A stretch of DNA of 64,000 nucleotides, from positions 330,834,852-330,898,851 of the forward strand of contig NC_053492.1 of assembly GCF_905171775.1 (NCBI RefSeq), in the 5' to 3' direction. Of this stretch, positions 41,160 through 52,084 are shown piece after piece (position 1 is the stretch's first letter; every line of letters starts with the position of its first letter). Below the pieces are notes generated by a model. It had not been told where the DNA came from, did not search any database, and saw only the letters and a list, made by a program, of their open reading frames with translations. The translations under genes were made by a program, and so were the position numbers. This DNA is from Rana temporaria (lineage: Eukaryota > Chordata > Amphibia > Anura > Ranidae).

Positions 41160-41348
41160 GTGTGTATGTATATTATGTAGGTATATGCACACATGCCTTT
41201 GGAGAAAACCGGAGTACCCGGAGGAAACCCAGGCAGACACAGAGAGCGACAATGCAAGCTCCAGGCAGATTGGCGTAAGTGTCCGGTTTCGAACCAACGA
41301 CTCTCTTGCTGCCAAGTAATGGAGTTAACCACTACACCACCGTGTGCA
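41160..41348 (-). repeat. tRNA-derived SINE (minus)
   Basis: The minus strand begins near 41345 with GGTGGTGTAGTGGTTAACTC (A-box region) and has TTGGTTCGAAACC (B box, about 41285-41297). It then carries the body words CTGGAGCTTGCATTGTCGCT, CTGCCTGGGTTTCCTCCGGG and TACTCCGGTTTTCTCC, a widespread vertebrate SINE type. The tail is a TA-rich stretch. Confidence 0.85.
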
Positions 41349-41399
41349 TAAAACCACTCTGAAACAGAAGCCCTGGATAACAAGGGGGCAGCATTCAAG

Positions 41400-42020
41400 T
41401 AGGGCTGCAACTAACGATTATTTTCATAATCGATTAGTTGGCCGATTATTGTTTCGATAAATCGGATAATAGCCTTAAAAAAAAAAACTTTTTTGTTTTT
41501 GGGCCAATTTGTTGTTGGGCAGATTACAAAACACAAATTGCCGCAAAAACACATTACATGCTTTTCTGCAGCTTCTCCATTGTATAGTATATTGAAGCAA
41601 AAAAAAAAAAAAAAAAAATGGCACAGTTTTGCGTTAAGTCCTTGCAGCTGAAAAAAAATCATGCATGTGAATGTGTCCTATAGGAAAACATGTAAATGAA
41701 CTGTAGTGTGTTTCTGCAAAAAGCACCAAAAAACAGATGTGTGAACCCAGGCCTGAGATGTTTAGTAACATAATGGGGGGTTAAAAAAACAAAAATAAGT
41801 ACAAAAAGAGCAAATAATTGCTACTGTAAGGGGTTCATTTTTTTACTGTGGGACAGTGAAAGTAATATTTACAGTAGCGATTTGCTTTTTTGTACTATAA
41901 AGGGCTAATTTTAGTTTAACCCCATTATGTTACTGGCCGATTAATCGATTATGAAAATTGTAATCGATTAATTTCATAATTGATTAGTTGTCGATTAATC
42001 GATTAGTTGGTTCGGCCCTA
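41400..42020. mobile_element. hAT-like MITE, 621 bp
   Basis: TAGGGCTGCAACTAACGATT at the left and GTTGGTTCGGCCCTA at the right, with many internal ATCGATTA words. Flanks CATTCAAG and CAATGAAG share 6 of 8 bases, compatible with an old 8-bp duplication. No transposase. Confidence 0.75.
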
Positions 42021-43595
42021 CAATGAAGCATCACAGACCTATATAAGGCCCTGGACCAGCTGGTCCGCTAGCCTAAAACTTAGGGAGAGTCGGTGCTCCT
42101 CCACTGTCTGGTGCAAAATGCTCACTCTGTGAGTGACTGAGACCCCAGAGTAGTGGCCACAATAGGCCGCAAGTCAGACCGCAGCATGGTAAACATGGAA
42201 CAGGTCAGTACTTTGGATCTTCCATCGGTCAGATCCATACAAGCGGGGGTTCCCGCAATAGGGAGAGTGGTCACCTATAGAAGAAGCCCACCTTTTGAAA
42301 GTGAGGGACTACAAAAGCCCTCAGCGGCTTTTCTCATTCCGCCTCTTAGAAATTATCAAAGAAGGGCACAGAAGGAAAAAACCTACACAGAGCGGTCCGA
42401 TTTGTGTGATCCAAAAAAGGCCGAGCCCTCAGCGGAAACCCAGCTGCACTATCCAGCTTAAGAGAGTCCCTTGCAGCAGTGAGGAGCGCACCCATAAATG
42501 CCTTATCCTGCTTTTTTTTTTTTACTACCCAGGTAACTGGTCCATGGCTCCATAACAGAGCATTCCCCAGGGGATAACAGGGGGAAGGGGGCACTCTTTT
42601 ACAGCCCGTCCGCAGTCCACCCCCACTCTGGCACAAACGTGTCCAGGACTAACAATAAAACCTCTGTGGGAATCCCAGGTGCTAACACCACCAGCATGTT
42701 GAGGGGGGGGGGGGGGAAAGGACCCAGATCCCGACTCCAAATTAATAATATTTACAAATAAACAGAAGCTCCTAGAGCCCTATTGAGGGCCTCTCATCCA
42801 CTTGCTGCATGGACCAGGGGTAACCAGGGGACTCACCTGAGGAGACTGCCCAGCGCTGCCATCCGCTCTTAGCACACAGCGTGTGAGAGGAAAAGAACCG
42901 TGAGGTAACTGTGCGGCATCTGCAGGGACCTGTGTGCGCCGTATACAGCACTAGGGGTCAGGACTACTCCAAGATGGCCGCCGAGCGAGTTTTCAATGTA
43001 ATTGAAAAACCTCCCAAAAAAAAAAAAAATTGCACCAGCGCCAGCCAAATGACGCGTTTAAACAGGAAAAGCCTCGTAGGACTTTTTAACAGTGAAAAAC
43101 CCCTCACAGGAAAGCCCCATACAAAAAAAAAAAAAACATAGGCCAGATAACACAGTCCCCTCAGGAAGGCCCCCCCCGACAGCGGCAATGTTAGCAATGC
43201 AAGGGATAAGGAGCAGGGAAGGGAGGAGACAAGGACCCCCGAACCCCAGGAATGGCCCAGCCGTACCCACCCACCGAAGCGGGAGCGACTGTACTTACCC
43301 ATCCGAGCGAGGACTCGCTGACGCATTCCTGACAGAACTACAACCGCAATGGAGGTAGCTGTTGGCCCGGTCCACTGTGAGTGAGACAACACCACAGCCC
43401 AGTTATATGTGGACCTCGGAGCAAAGCTCACCGGCCACCCCAGGAGTCATGGGGTATGGCATGGCAGACCCAGCCTCTTTGCAAAGTTGTGCCCACACTT
43501 GCTGGTCGGACTGAGTAGACTACAAGGATCTATATTATCCAGCCTGTCTCTCAGCCTGTTTCTGCCTAGTCCTCTCCTGTAAACAGGGAACATAA
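42021..43595 (-). pseudogene. DIRS 5' region (expected gag), not readable
   Basis: Between the right inverted repeat and the RT remnant, this is where DIRS elements carry gag. Several open pieces exist on both strands (for example 43431-42964 minus) with phenylalanine runs from A-tracts. None shows a motif I can assign; position alone supports the call. A 10-G run (42701-42713) and several A-runs suggest strong decay. Confidence 0.45.
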
Positions 43596-43636
43596 CCCAC
43601 TTGTCAAGATTTAAGGAGCTGTGTCCGTCCATGGAC
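43596..43636 (-). repeat. DIRS inverted terminal repeat, right
   Basis: Exact inverted copy of 31125-31165. Confidence 0.9.
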
Positions 43637-43647
43637 GATGAGAAATA

Positions 43648-44277
43648 AAGTTTAATTTTTTTTGTAAAATAAGTATGTTTTCTTTTTCAATTACGGGCAC
43701 CGATAGGTGGCGCTGGTATGTGGCACTGATGGGCACTCATAGGCGGCACTGATAGGTGGGCACTGGGCATGGATGGGCACTGAGGGGTGGCACTTTATTA
43801 TTTTGCCAATCCGTGCCCATGTTGCCAGTCAGTGCCCATTTGTGGGCACTGATTGGCATCTATTGTGCCTATTTTTTTTACATGTGGATAGCCATGGGGG
43901 GGGATGTACCTGGCCATCCACATGTTGCCCCCTTCCCTGGTGGTCCTGGCGGCTTCCCTGTAGTCTAGTGTGGGCATCCGAGGGGGGGCTGCGCTGATAA
44001 ACAAATAATCAGCGCAACCCCCCCGTCAGGAGAGCCGTCGATCGGCTCTCCTATACTCGCGTCTATCAGACGCGAGTGAGGAAGAGCCGATCAACGGCTC
44101 TTCCTGTTTACATCGTGATTAGCCGTGACTGGACTGGACACTGATCACGGCTGATCACGTGGTTACCGAGATCGGAGATGCAGGGTCACCAATCACCAAT
44201 CGCCGCTCCGTCCAGTCAGGATTACGCAACCACTTCCCGGACGTCAATTGTCTATTGACCGGGCGGGAAGTGGTTAA
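43648..44277 (+). mobile_element. TTAACCACTT element, right part (split by DIRS)
   Basis: Continues 30878-31086: TTACGGGCACCGATAGGTGG, repeated GGCACTGATGGGCACT units (43700-43800), GATCGGCTCTCC...GAAGAGCCGATC hairpin-like words, and the right end GGGCGGGAAGTGGTTAA with TTAA at 44274-44277. Confidence 0.8.
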
Positions 44278-44484
44278 ACAGGAAGAGAACATTTCCTAAC
44301 ACGATCTGAACTTTCTAAACCATATATAAATGTGAAGACAGCAGATATGGATGTAAAACCTATGCAGGGAGATTTGGTTCATCCCTGTGTATCATCTGAA
44401 GCTGTTCACTGGGTGTATGTAGGGTTCAACTAATACTTTGTTGAAGCACCCTTTGATTTTTATTACAGCACTGTCATTTTGGGT

Positions 44485-44605
44485 ATCGTCTACCCCCTCA
44501 GGTGCCACATTTCAGTGAGGGGAAGAGGCACCCCACTTCTGGCAGGCGGGGCCGCAGCGCTGACTCTCTGAAGTTCGGCCCCCTCCTCTGCCATGCCAAT
44601 TAGAA
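44485..44605. repeat. Patch homologous to 15378-15515
   Basis: CCCTCAGGTGCCACATTTCA, AGGCGGGGCCGCAGCGCTGA and CGGCCCCCTCCTCTGCCATG interrupt the Tc1 homology. It may be an insertion or conversion tract; no duplication seen. Confidence 0.65.
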
Positions 44606-45253
44606 ATATTTGCCCACACTGCAAAAACTCCAAATCTGTAAGATTGCAAGGGCATCTCCTGTGCACAGCCCTCTTCAGATCACTCCACAGATTTTCAATC
44701 AGATTCAGGTATGGGCCATTCCAAAACGTTAATCTTCTTCTGGTGAAACTATTTATTTTGTTGATTTGGATGTATGCTTTGGGTCGTTGGCATGCTGAAA
44801 ATTTTCAATTTCAGCTTTCTAGCAGAAGCCTGAAGGTTTTGTACCAATATTGACTGGTATTTGGAACTGTTCATAATTCCCTCTACCTTAACTAAGACCC
44901 TTGTTCCAGCTGAAGAAAAACAGCCCAAAGCACAATGCTGCCACCATCATGCTTCACTGTGGGTATGGTGTTCATTTGGTGAGTGTGCAGTGTTGTTCTT
45001 GTGCCAAACATATCTTTTGGAATTATGGCTAAAAAGTTCAACCTTGGTTTCATCAGACCATAAAAAAAAATTCCCACATGCTTTTGGGAGACTTCAGATG
45101 TGTTTTTGAAAAGTGTGGCCCAGGCTTGGATGTTTTTCTTCCTAAGAAAAGGCTTCTGTCTTGCCACTCTACCCCATAGCCCAGACATATGAATACGAGA
45201 GATTGTCATATGTACCACACAGCCCGCAATTGCCAGATATTCCTGCAGCTCCT

Positions 45254-45714
45254 TTAAAGGGTCGCTAAAGGAAAAAAAATGTTTTGCTGAAATGACTGTT
45301 TACAGGGTATAGAGACATAAAAGTTAACTGATTCCTTTTAAAAATGATTACAAATAGATAAAAAACAATCCTATAATGTGCCTGCAGGTTAGTTTCACTT
45401 TTACACTGGTTTCATGTTCCTGTGAACTAGAGAGACACACAACAAAAACAAACAAATCCAGGGCAGTGTTTTGTTTTTAAAATGAATCCGATTGGTTCTG
45501 TTAAGTTTTAGACACACAGTAATGACAGCTTAGACCACCGTGAAAAGCTCCCAGTACTGTGGTTATAAGGAGCCAGACAAGCAGGAAGTGTGAAGATCAC
45601 AGCAGAATTACAGCTACTTCAAAGCAAAAACGAACAATAAGGACATGAAACCAGTACTGCAGTAAGGTAAAGGAAGCTATTTAGCTAAAAAAAATTCCTT
45701 TAGTGACCCTTTAA
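45254..45714. mobile_element. TTAA MITE, 453 bp
   Basis: TTAA (45254-45257) and TTAA (45711-45714) flank AGGGTCGCTAAAGGAAA...TTCCTTTAGTGACCCT. TTAA duplication with AGGG termini suits Kolobok- or piggyBac-type mobilisation; close to, but not identical with, the TTAAAGGRR ends known from Xenopus MITEs. No coding capacity. Confidence 0.85.
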
Positions 45715-46240
45715 TGTTGCTGTGGCTCTCTTAGCAGCCTCCCTGACCAGTTTTCTTCTCGTCTTTTCATCAATTTTGGAGGGATATTCAGTTCTTGGTA
45801 ATGCCACTGTTGTGCCATATTTTCTCCACTTGATGATGACTTCACTGTTTTACATGGTATTTACCTGTATAATGCCTTGGAAATTATTTTGTACCCTTCT
45901 ACTGACCGATATCTTTTAACAATGAGATCCCTCTGATGCTTTGGAAGCTGATGATCAAGGCTTTTGCTGTAGGATGCGACTAAGAAAATAACAGGAAAGA
46001 CCTACTAGAACAGCTGAACTTTATTTGGGGTTAATTAGAGGCACTTTAAATGATGACAGGTATGTACTGACTATTTTAAATGAGTTTGAATGTGATTTCT
46101 TAATTCTGAACACAGCTAGATCCCCCAGTTATAAGAGGGTACACACTTATGCAACCACATTATGTTTGTTTTTTATTTCCCTCCACCTAAAAAAGATTTC
46201 AGTTTGTTTTTCAGTTGCGTTGTAGAGTTTATAGGTCACA

Positions 46241-47444
46241 TTAACCACTTCCAGACCTGCGCACGACGATGTACGTCCTATTTTTAAAGACGGATATCTC
46301 GGTAACGGCAGCAGCTGCTGTCACAACCGAGGTATCCATCTTTAGTGTGCGCGGTCTGGAATCCGATAATGGCGGTCTCCGCGGCGGATTCACCGCGAGA
46401 TCGCCGTTATCGGTGGCGGGAGAGGGCCCCTCCCGCCGCTCTCCCGCGCCCTCCGCCACTTACCGGAGCCGTCGGTAGCGGCGGAGGCGATCGGATGCTG
46501 TCGGCTGGTGAGCGGGGACGAGACTGAAGGAAAAATCTCCTTCGCCCGTCCCCATAGCTCGGCTGGGCGGAAGTGACGTCAAAACGTCAGTCCCGCCCAG
46601 CCTCTTAAAGAGACAAATTTTTTTTTTGGTCATTTGAAAAAATGACATTTTTTATTTTTTTTCTATTTTTTGCATTTAAGCCCAAATATGAGATCTGAGG
46701 TCTTTTTGACCCCAGATCTCATATTTAAGAGGACCTGTCATGCTTTTTTCTATTACAAGGGATGTTTACATTCCTTGTAATAGGAATAAAAGTGATAATT
46801 TTTTTTTTTTTTTTTTTCAGTGTTAAAAATTCTAAAATAAATAAAAATAAATGCGAAAAGCAAAAAAAATTTTTTTTAAAGCGCCCCGTCCCGACGAGCT
46901 CGCGCGTAGAAGCGAACGCATACGCGAGTAGCGCCGACATATGAAAACGGTATTCAAACCACACAAGTGAGGTATCGCCGCGATCGTTAGAGCGAGAGCA
47001 ATAATTTTAGCCTTAGGCCTACTCTGTAACTCAAAAAATGCAACCTGTAGAATTTTTTAAACGTCGCCTATCAAGATTTTTAAGGGTAAAAGTTTGACGC
47101 CATGCCACGAGCGGGCGCAATTTTTAAGCGTGACATGTTGGGCATCATTTTACTCGGCGTAACATTATCTTTCAAAATATATAAAACAATTGGGCCAAAT
47201 TTATTGTTGTCTTATTTTTTAATTCAAAAAAGTGATTTTTTTCCAAAAAAAGTGCGCTTGTAAGACCGCTGCGCAAATACGGTGTGACAAAAAGTATTGG
47301 AATGACCACTATTTTATTCTCTAGGGTGTTAGAAAAAAAAAATATATAATGTTTGGGGGTTTTAAGTAATTTTCTAGCAGAAAAAAATGTTTTAGTCTTG
47401 CAAACACCGAATCTGAAAAACACCTAAGGTCTGGAAGTGGTTAA
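46241..47444. mobile_element. TTAA-inserting element, copy B (1.2 kb)
   Basis: TTAA at 46241 and 47441. Termini CCACTTCCAGACCT...AGGTCTGGAAGTGG are perfect. It has the same internal order as copy A (24715-25905), with an extra TTTTTTTGGTCATTTGAAAA stretch near 46620. Two hairpins (46684-46726, 46750-46783) are identical in position and sequence to those of copy A. No transposase. Confidence 0.9.
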
Positions 47445-48409
47445 CCACTTAAGCCCCAGACCATTATGCAGCTTAAAGACCTGGCCACTTTTTGCGATTC
47501 GGCACTGCGTCGATTTAACGGACAATTGTGCGGGAGTGGGACATGGCTCCCAAACAAAATTGGCGTCTTTTTTCCCCACAAATAGAGCTTTCTTTTGGTG
47601 GCATTTGATCACCTTTGCGGTTTTTAGTTTTTGCGCTATAAACAAAGATAGAGTGACAATTTTTGAAAAAAAATTCAATATTTTTTACTTTTTGCTATAA
47701 TAAATATCCCCAAAAAATATATACAAAAAATTTTTTTCCTCAGTTTAGGCCAATACATATTTTTGGTAAAACGAAAAAAAAAATCAATCAGCGTTTATTG
47801 ATTGCTTTGCACAAAAGTTATGGCGTCCTCCAAATAGGGGATAGTTTTATTGCATTTTTATTAATATATATATATATTTTTTTTTACTAGTAATGGCGGC
47901 GATCAGCGATTTTTATCGTGACTGCAACATTATGGCGGACACTTTTGACACTATTTTGGGACCATTGTCATTTAAACAGCGAACAGTACTATAAAATGCA
48001 CCGTTTACTGTAAAAATTACACTGGCAGTGTAGGGGTTAAGTGTGCCCTGACTTGTGTTTCTTACTGTGGGGGGGTGTGGCTTAGTGTGACATCACTGAT
48101 CGTCATTCCCTATGACAGGGAACAGATGATCAGTGTCAGTCTCACTAGGAAGCATGGGAAGAGGTTCATTTACACTTACCTCTCCCCGTTCTTCCTCTGT
48201 GACCCGATCGCGGGACACTGTTGGCGATCGGGTCCGCAGTTCCCGCGGGGACGATCATGGAGCTTAGGACCGGGTCGCGAGCGCGCCGGCGGCGATGCGG
48301 TGCGCAGCCCACGGCTGGGCTCTTAAAGGGGACGTACATGTACGCCCTTTTGCCCAGCCGTGCCATTCTGCAGATGTATATCTGCGTGCGGCGGACCTTA
48401 AGCAGTTAA
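47441..48409. mobile_element. TTAA-inserting element, second family, abutting copy B
   Basis: Starts CCACTTAAGCCCCAGACC directly after the TTAA that ends copy B and finishes GCGGACCTTAAGCAG-TTAA (48406-48409). Internal words GAGCTTTCTTTTGGTGGCAT, TATGGCGTCCTCCAAATAGG and GGCGGCGATCAGCGA are typical of this repeat family in the window. Noncoding. Confidence 0.8.
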
Positions 48410-48479
48410 ATGTGGGAAAAAAAAAAATCTGAAATGATTTATCTTTGTCTTCACATCACAGAAACCTGACATTTTATAT

Positions 48480-48503
48480 CCACTGTATATATAGTGTGTG
48501 TAT

Positions 48504-48556
<53 letters not shown>
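48480..48556. repeat. TA/CA microsatellite
   Basis: TATATAGTGTGTGTATATAC followed by about 20 CA units. Confidence 0.95.
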
Positions 48557-48558
<2 letters not shown>

Positions 48559-48869
48559 CCATGTCCCCCTGCCATGTTTATGTCTTGGGGGGGGGGGGTC
48601 TGATCGAGGAAGAAGGAAGTCAATAATCTTCCTGTAGGATTCTGTCTTCTCTCCCCTGATTCACCACCTCTGAGCTGGTAAATTAGGGAGGGTGAATTCT
48701 GACACAGATTGCCAGTGAAGTGCTCAGATCGCAGCTTCATAAACTGGTCGTTACTGTGTCAGTCAGTTACAGCTTCTCAGAGTGGAGATGATCTCGGATC
48801 GCGCTGTTCACAGTTTCATAAACGGACACTATAATTGGATCTGGAGAAACATTTGAACTTATACCTACC
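48557..48869. other. No gene recognised
   Basis: About 310 bp containing a G-run (48590-48599) and sequence similar to 14575-14680 (GAGATGATCTCGGATCGCG, CATAAACGGACACT). Probably repeat-derived. Confidence 0.5.
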
Positions 48870-49316
48870 CGTTTTTTTTAGTCCATCCACAATGCCCACC
48901 AGTGCCAGTGCCACCAGGGATGCATATCAGTGCCACCCATACGTACCAATCATTGCAGTCTTTCAGTGCCCAGTGTCGCCTATCAGTGCCACCCATTGTC
49001 AGTGTCCATTAGTGCCACCTCATCGGTGCTGCCTTATTAGTGCCCATCAGTGAAGGAGAAAACGTACTTATTTACAAAATTTTATAACAGAAACAAAAGA
49101 AAAGTATTTTTTTCTTCCTCAAAATGTTCGGTCTTTTTTTATTTGTTTAGCAAAAAATAAAAACCGCAGAGGTGATCAAAAACCAATAAAAGAAAGCTAT
49201 TTGTGGGAACAAAATGTTTGGGTACAGTTGCAATTTAAACAGCAACAGCACAGAAAGCTGAAAATTGGCTTGGGCAGGAAGGGGGTGTAAGTGCCTGGTA
49301 TTGAAGTGGTTAAAGT
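48870..49316 (-). repeat. TTAACCACTT family fragment (minus)
   Basis: Right end GTATTGAAGTGGTTAA (49301-49316), with GGCTTGGGCAGGAAGGGG and ACCGCAGAGGTGATCAAAA, the reverse of the words in 30878-31086. Repeated CAGTGCCACCCAT units at 48899-49035. Left end truncated. Confidence 0.75.
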
Positions 49317-49718
49317 GTATTTTCCCCCGAAAACTTTGTTTGAAAGACCACTGCGCAAAATACAGTGCGACATAAAATATTGCAACAACATGTCAAATCG
49401 CATGCCAAAATCGATGGCAATAGCACCGTTTGAATTGTGCAATGCCGCATTTTCGGCGCCGTAGCCATTCCCAAAAGTAGTTTCTGTACTACTTTTGGCG
49501 ACTTCGGGGTGTGATTTCCATTGACATCTGTGCAGCAACCCGCACGGATGTCTCTGAGATCGCCCCCGAAGTCGGGACGCACATGCAGGAATGAAATCGT
49601 GCGAGTTCAGCTGAACATGCACGATTTCATTCCCACTGTCAGTGTGAACCTGGGCTTAAGATCGGGAGGGGGTAGAATCGCGATTTTGACCCTTTAACGA
49701 TTAATTTGTGCATCTCTA
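49317..49718. repeat. hAT-like MITE fragment with nested GTTCACAC repeat
   Basis: Right end TTTAACGATTAATTTGTGCATCTCTA resembles the TAGAGCTGCAC MITE at 14689-15210 in structure. The left part shares ACAGTGCGACATAAAATATTGCAACAAC-type sequence with it. 49400-49660 is a nested repeat ending CAGTGTGAACCTGGGCTTAA. Confidence 0.6.
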
Positions 49719-49899
49719 ATTCTGATGCATATGTGGGAATGCATGTAGTGCTAGCTGCAGACTAAAGCATTTCAGTTACAAGATGGTACATCCCTGTTCT
49801 GAGAGGAGATGCAGATTGTGAGTTCCTACAAGCTAGGAATCACGATCTGTCATCTCCTATAGTGAGCCCCCCCCCCAGTTAGAACACACATTAGGGAAC

Positions 49900-50140
49900 A
49901 CAGTTAACCCCTTGACTGACCTAGTGTTAACCCATTCCCTGCCAGTGACATTTACACAGTAATCAGTGAATCTTTATTTTTATAGCACTAATCACTGTAT
50001 AAATACCAATGGTCCCAAAAACGGGTCAAAAGTGTCCGATATGTCCGCCATAATGTTGCAGTCCCAATGAAAATCGCAGATCGCCGCCATTACTAGTAAA
50101 GATAAATAAAAAAAATTATAGGCCATAAATATATTCTCTA
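49900..50140 (-). repeat. TTAACCACTT-type internal fragment (minus)
   Basis: Contains GTTAACCCATTCCCTGCCAG, GGTCCCAAAAACGGGTCAAA and CGCCATAATGTTGCAGTCCC, the reverse complement of 47918-48040. Confidence 0.75.
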
Positions 50141-50760
50141 TTTTGTAGATGCTAAAGATATACTTTATTGTCATTGTAAACATACAATTTAAAATACTCT
50201 TTACAGCAGCAATAAAACACTTCTCAACAAAACCACATATACATGCTCCTAGCACATGCCCACATATCTATTTAAATATATCAAAATATAAAAGGTTATT
50301 TAAAAATAAATAAAAAAATATTAGAATTCCACATAAAATTCCTAAAACACTGTACCTGATGGGATTATGCACAATACAGCCCTAGGGGGAAAAAAACTAT
50401 GCTTAAGGCCTGGTTGACACTGGTACGATTTGAGATGTCAAATCGCATCTCAAATCGGCGGCATTTGCCGGCAAAGGCACCGTCCTAATCGGTGCGACGC
50501 CGCATCTGCGGCGCTGCACCGATTTCAAAAAGTAGTTCCTGTACTACTTTTTGCGATTTCGGCCCACGATTTACATTGACATCTGTGCAGAAACCTGCAC
50601 AGATGTCTCTGAAATCACGGCCGAAATCAGGACTGCCAGCGGGAGTGAAATCGTGCGAGTTCAGTGTGAACCTGAGCTTAAGCGATTAGTGTGCATTTTA
50701 AGTGTCCTATATCTTTTCCCTGATGGCAATGGGACAAACACACTGTAACCTGTATAACAT
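50141..50760 (-). repeat. LINE 3'-end fragment (minus), split by a MITE
   Basis: On the minus strand: GTGTGTTTGTCCCATTGCCA and ATCAGGGAAAAGATATAGGA, then (after the MITE) CCCTAGGGCTGTATTGTGCA and ACAATGACAATAAAGTATAT. The last is a common 3' terminus of L2/Rex-type LINEs. No frame survives. Confidence 0.5.
50404..50684. mobile_element. MITE, about 275 bp, GGTTNACACTGG termini
   Basis: TTAA GGCCTGGTTGACACTGGTAC on the left and TTCAGTGTGAACCTGAGCTTAA on the right. Related by termini to 29306-30876 and to the nested repeat at 49400-49660. Confidence 0.8.
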
Positions 50761-50769
50761 TTGGGCAAA

Positions 50770-51060
50770 TCAACCAATGTACACTTTTTGCAATTTAAAA
50801 ATTAGCTTTAAAAAAAAAAAAAAAAAATGGGGCTATTTATTGCAGCAAAATGCACAAAATATTGTGCTTTTTTCAAAATTGTCACTTTTTTTATAGCGCA
50901 AAAAAAACAAAAACATAGAGGTGATTAAATACCACCAAAAGAAAGCTATATTTGTGTGGGGGGGGGGGGGATGTCAATTTTGTTTGAGTACAATGTCGCA
51001 CGACAGCACAATTGTCAGTTAAAGCGACACAGTGCCAAATCACAAAAAAATCTCTGGTCA
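50770..51060 (-). repeat. TTAACCACTT family internal fragment (minus)
   Basis: Minus strand gives TATAGCTTTCTTTTGGTGGT, ATTTAATCACCTCTATG and GCAATAAATAGCCCCATT, matching 47580-47830. Ends missing. Confidence 0.7.
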
Positions 51061-51067
51061 TTGAGCA

Positions 51068-51394
51068 CAGGGCCGATCCTAGGGTCACATGCGCCTGGGT
51101 GCAGAAATATTTCTGGCGCCCCTACAAGGGCGTGGTCACCTTAATAACTCCTCCCCCTTTACAAATGTTTCTATGGCAACGATTCAAACACAGAAATGCT
51201 CCCCCTAAGGAGTTATCGTTACCCTGGGATCCTCCCACGAACTCTTAACAATAAACAAAATACAGGAAGAGAAGCAGAGTACTCTAATTGGACCTGGAGG
51301 GGGGGCTCTCTAATGGACACAGAAAGGGCCTCTGTTAGAGAGTCTGTTTATAAAGAGCCCCCAAAGGAGATAGTCAGAGACTGCAGACATGGAA
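51068..51394 (+). mobile_element. Left end of a hAT-like element
   Basis: CAGGGCCGATCCTAGGGTCA and GGCGCCCCTACAAGGG are typical of a hAT-like terminus related to those at 18033 and 18289. The right end is not in the window. If the element is intact it contains the two tandem arrays that follow, as the 18033-21152 element contains its 41-bp array. Confidence 0.55.
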
Positions 51395-51835
51395 CAAGAG
51401 ATCAGTGTAGCCTCACCAGTATCCATCAAATGCAGCCTTACCAGTGCTCACCAATTATAGTCTTACCAGTGCCCACCAAATGCAGCCTTACCAGTGGTCA
51501 CCAATTGTAGTCTTACCAGTGCCCACCAAATGCAGCCTTACCAGTGGTCACCAATTGTAGCCTTACTAGTGCCCACCAAATGCAGCCTTACCAGTGGTCA
51601 CCAATTGTAGCCTTACCGGTGCCCACCAAATGCAGCCTTACCAGTGGTCACCAATTGTAGCCTTACCAGTGCCCAAAAAATGCAGCCTTATTAGTGCCCA
51701 AAAAATGCAGCCTTATTAGTGCCCAAAAAATGCAGTCTTATTAGTGCCAACCAAATTGGTGAGCACTGGTAGGCTGCACCAATTGCAGCCTACCATTGTT
51801 CACCAATTGTAACCTACCAGTGCCCATCAAATCAG
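51395..51835 (+). repeat. 50-bp dimeric minisatellite
   Basis: Two 25-bp half-units alternate: ACCAGTGCCCACCAAATGCA + GCCTT and ACCAGTGGTCACCAATTGTA + GCCTT. About eight dimers, degenerating at the right where CCCAAAAAATGCAG units replace the second half. Confidence 0.93.
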
Positions 51836-51947
51836 ATACCCCTCTACACAATGCAGAGAGGTGGAGCTGAGAGAGAGAGAGGTGAGGCAGAGAGAGAGAG
51901 ATATGAGGCAGAGAGAGAGATATGAGGCAGAGAGAGAGATATGAGGC

Positions 51948-51986
<39 letters not shown>

Positions 51987-51987
51987 T

Positions 51988-52020
<33 letters not shown>

Positions 52021-52038
52021 GTGAGGCAGAGAGAGGTG

Positions 52039-52084
<46 letters not shown>

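Larger units (their letters stand above)
31087..43647 (-). mobile_element. DIRS-type tyrosine-recombinase retrotransposon with nested insertions
   Basis: Coding parts lie on the minus strand in DIRS order: reverse transcriptase (35890-35590), RNase H (33428-32466), then tyrosine recombinase (31577-31293). A 41-bp inverted terminal repeat is at 31125-31165 and 43596-43636. DIRS elements have inverted rather than direct long repeats and make no target duplication, and I see none. Net of the recognised insertions it is about 4.9-5.2 kb, a normal DIRS size. Confidence 0.85.
44320..46236 (-). pseudogene. Tc1-like transposon remnant, split by a TTAA MITE
   Basis: Minus-strand frame 45218-44892 reads HMSGLWGRVARQKPFLRKKN, NTSEVSQKHVGIFFYG and NTIPTVKHDGGSIVLWAVF, an unmistakable Tc1 transposase (DNA-binding linker, then catalytic core). 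Further C-terminal coding sequence runs down to about 44610. The part upstream of the MITE (45715-46000) holds the N-terminal region in the nucleotide pattern only. The expected first catalytic aspartate (usually WSDETK) is changed to FYGLMKPR in this frame. The copy is interrupted at 45258-45710 and has a 120-bp patch (44485-44605) matching 15378-15515. Inactive. Confidence 0.87.
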
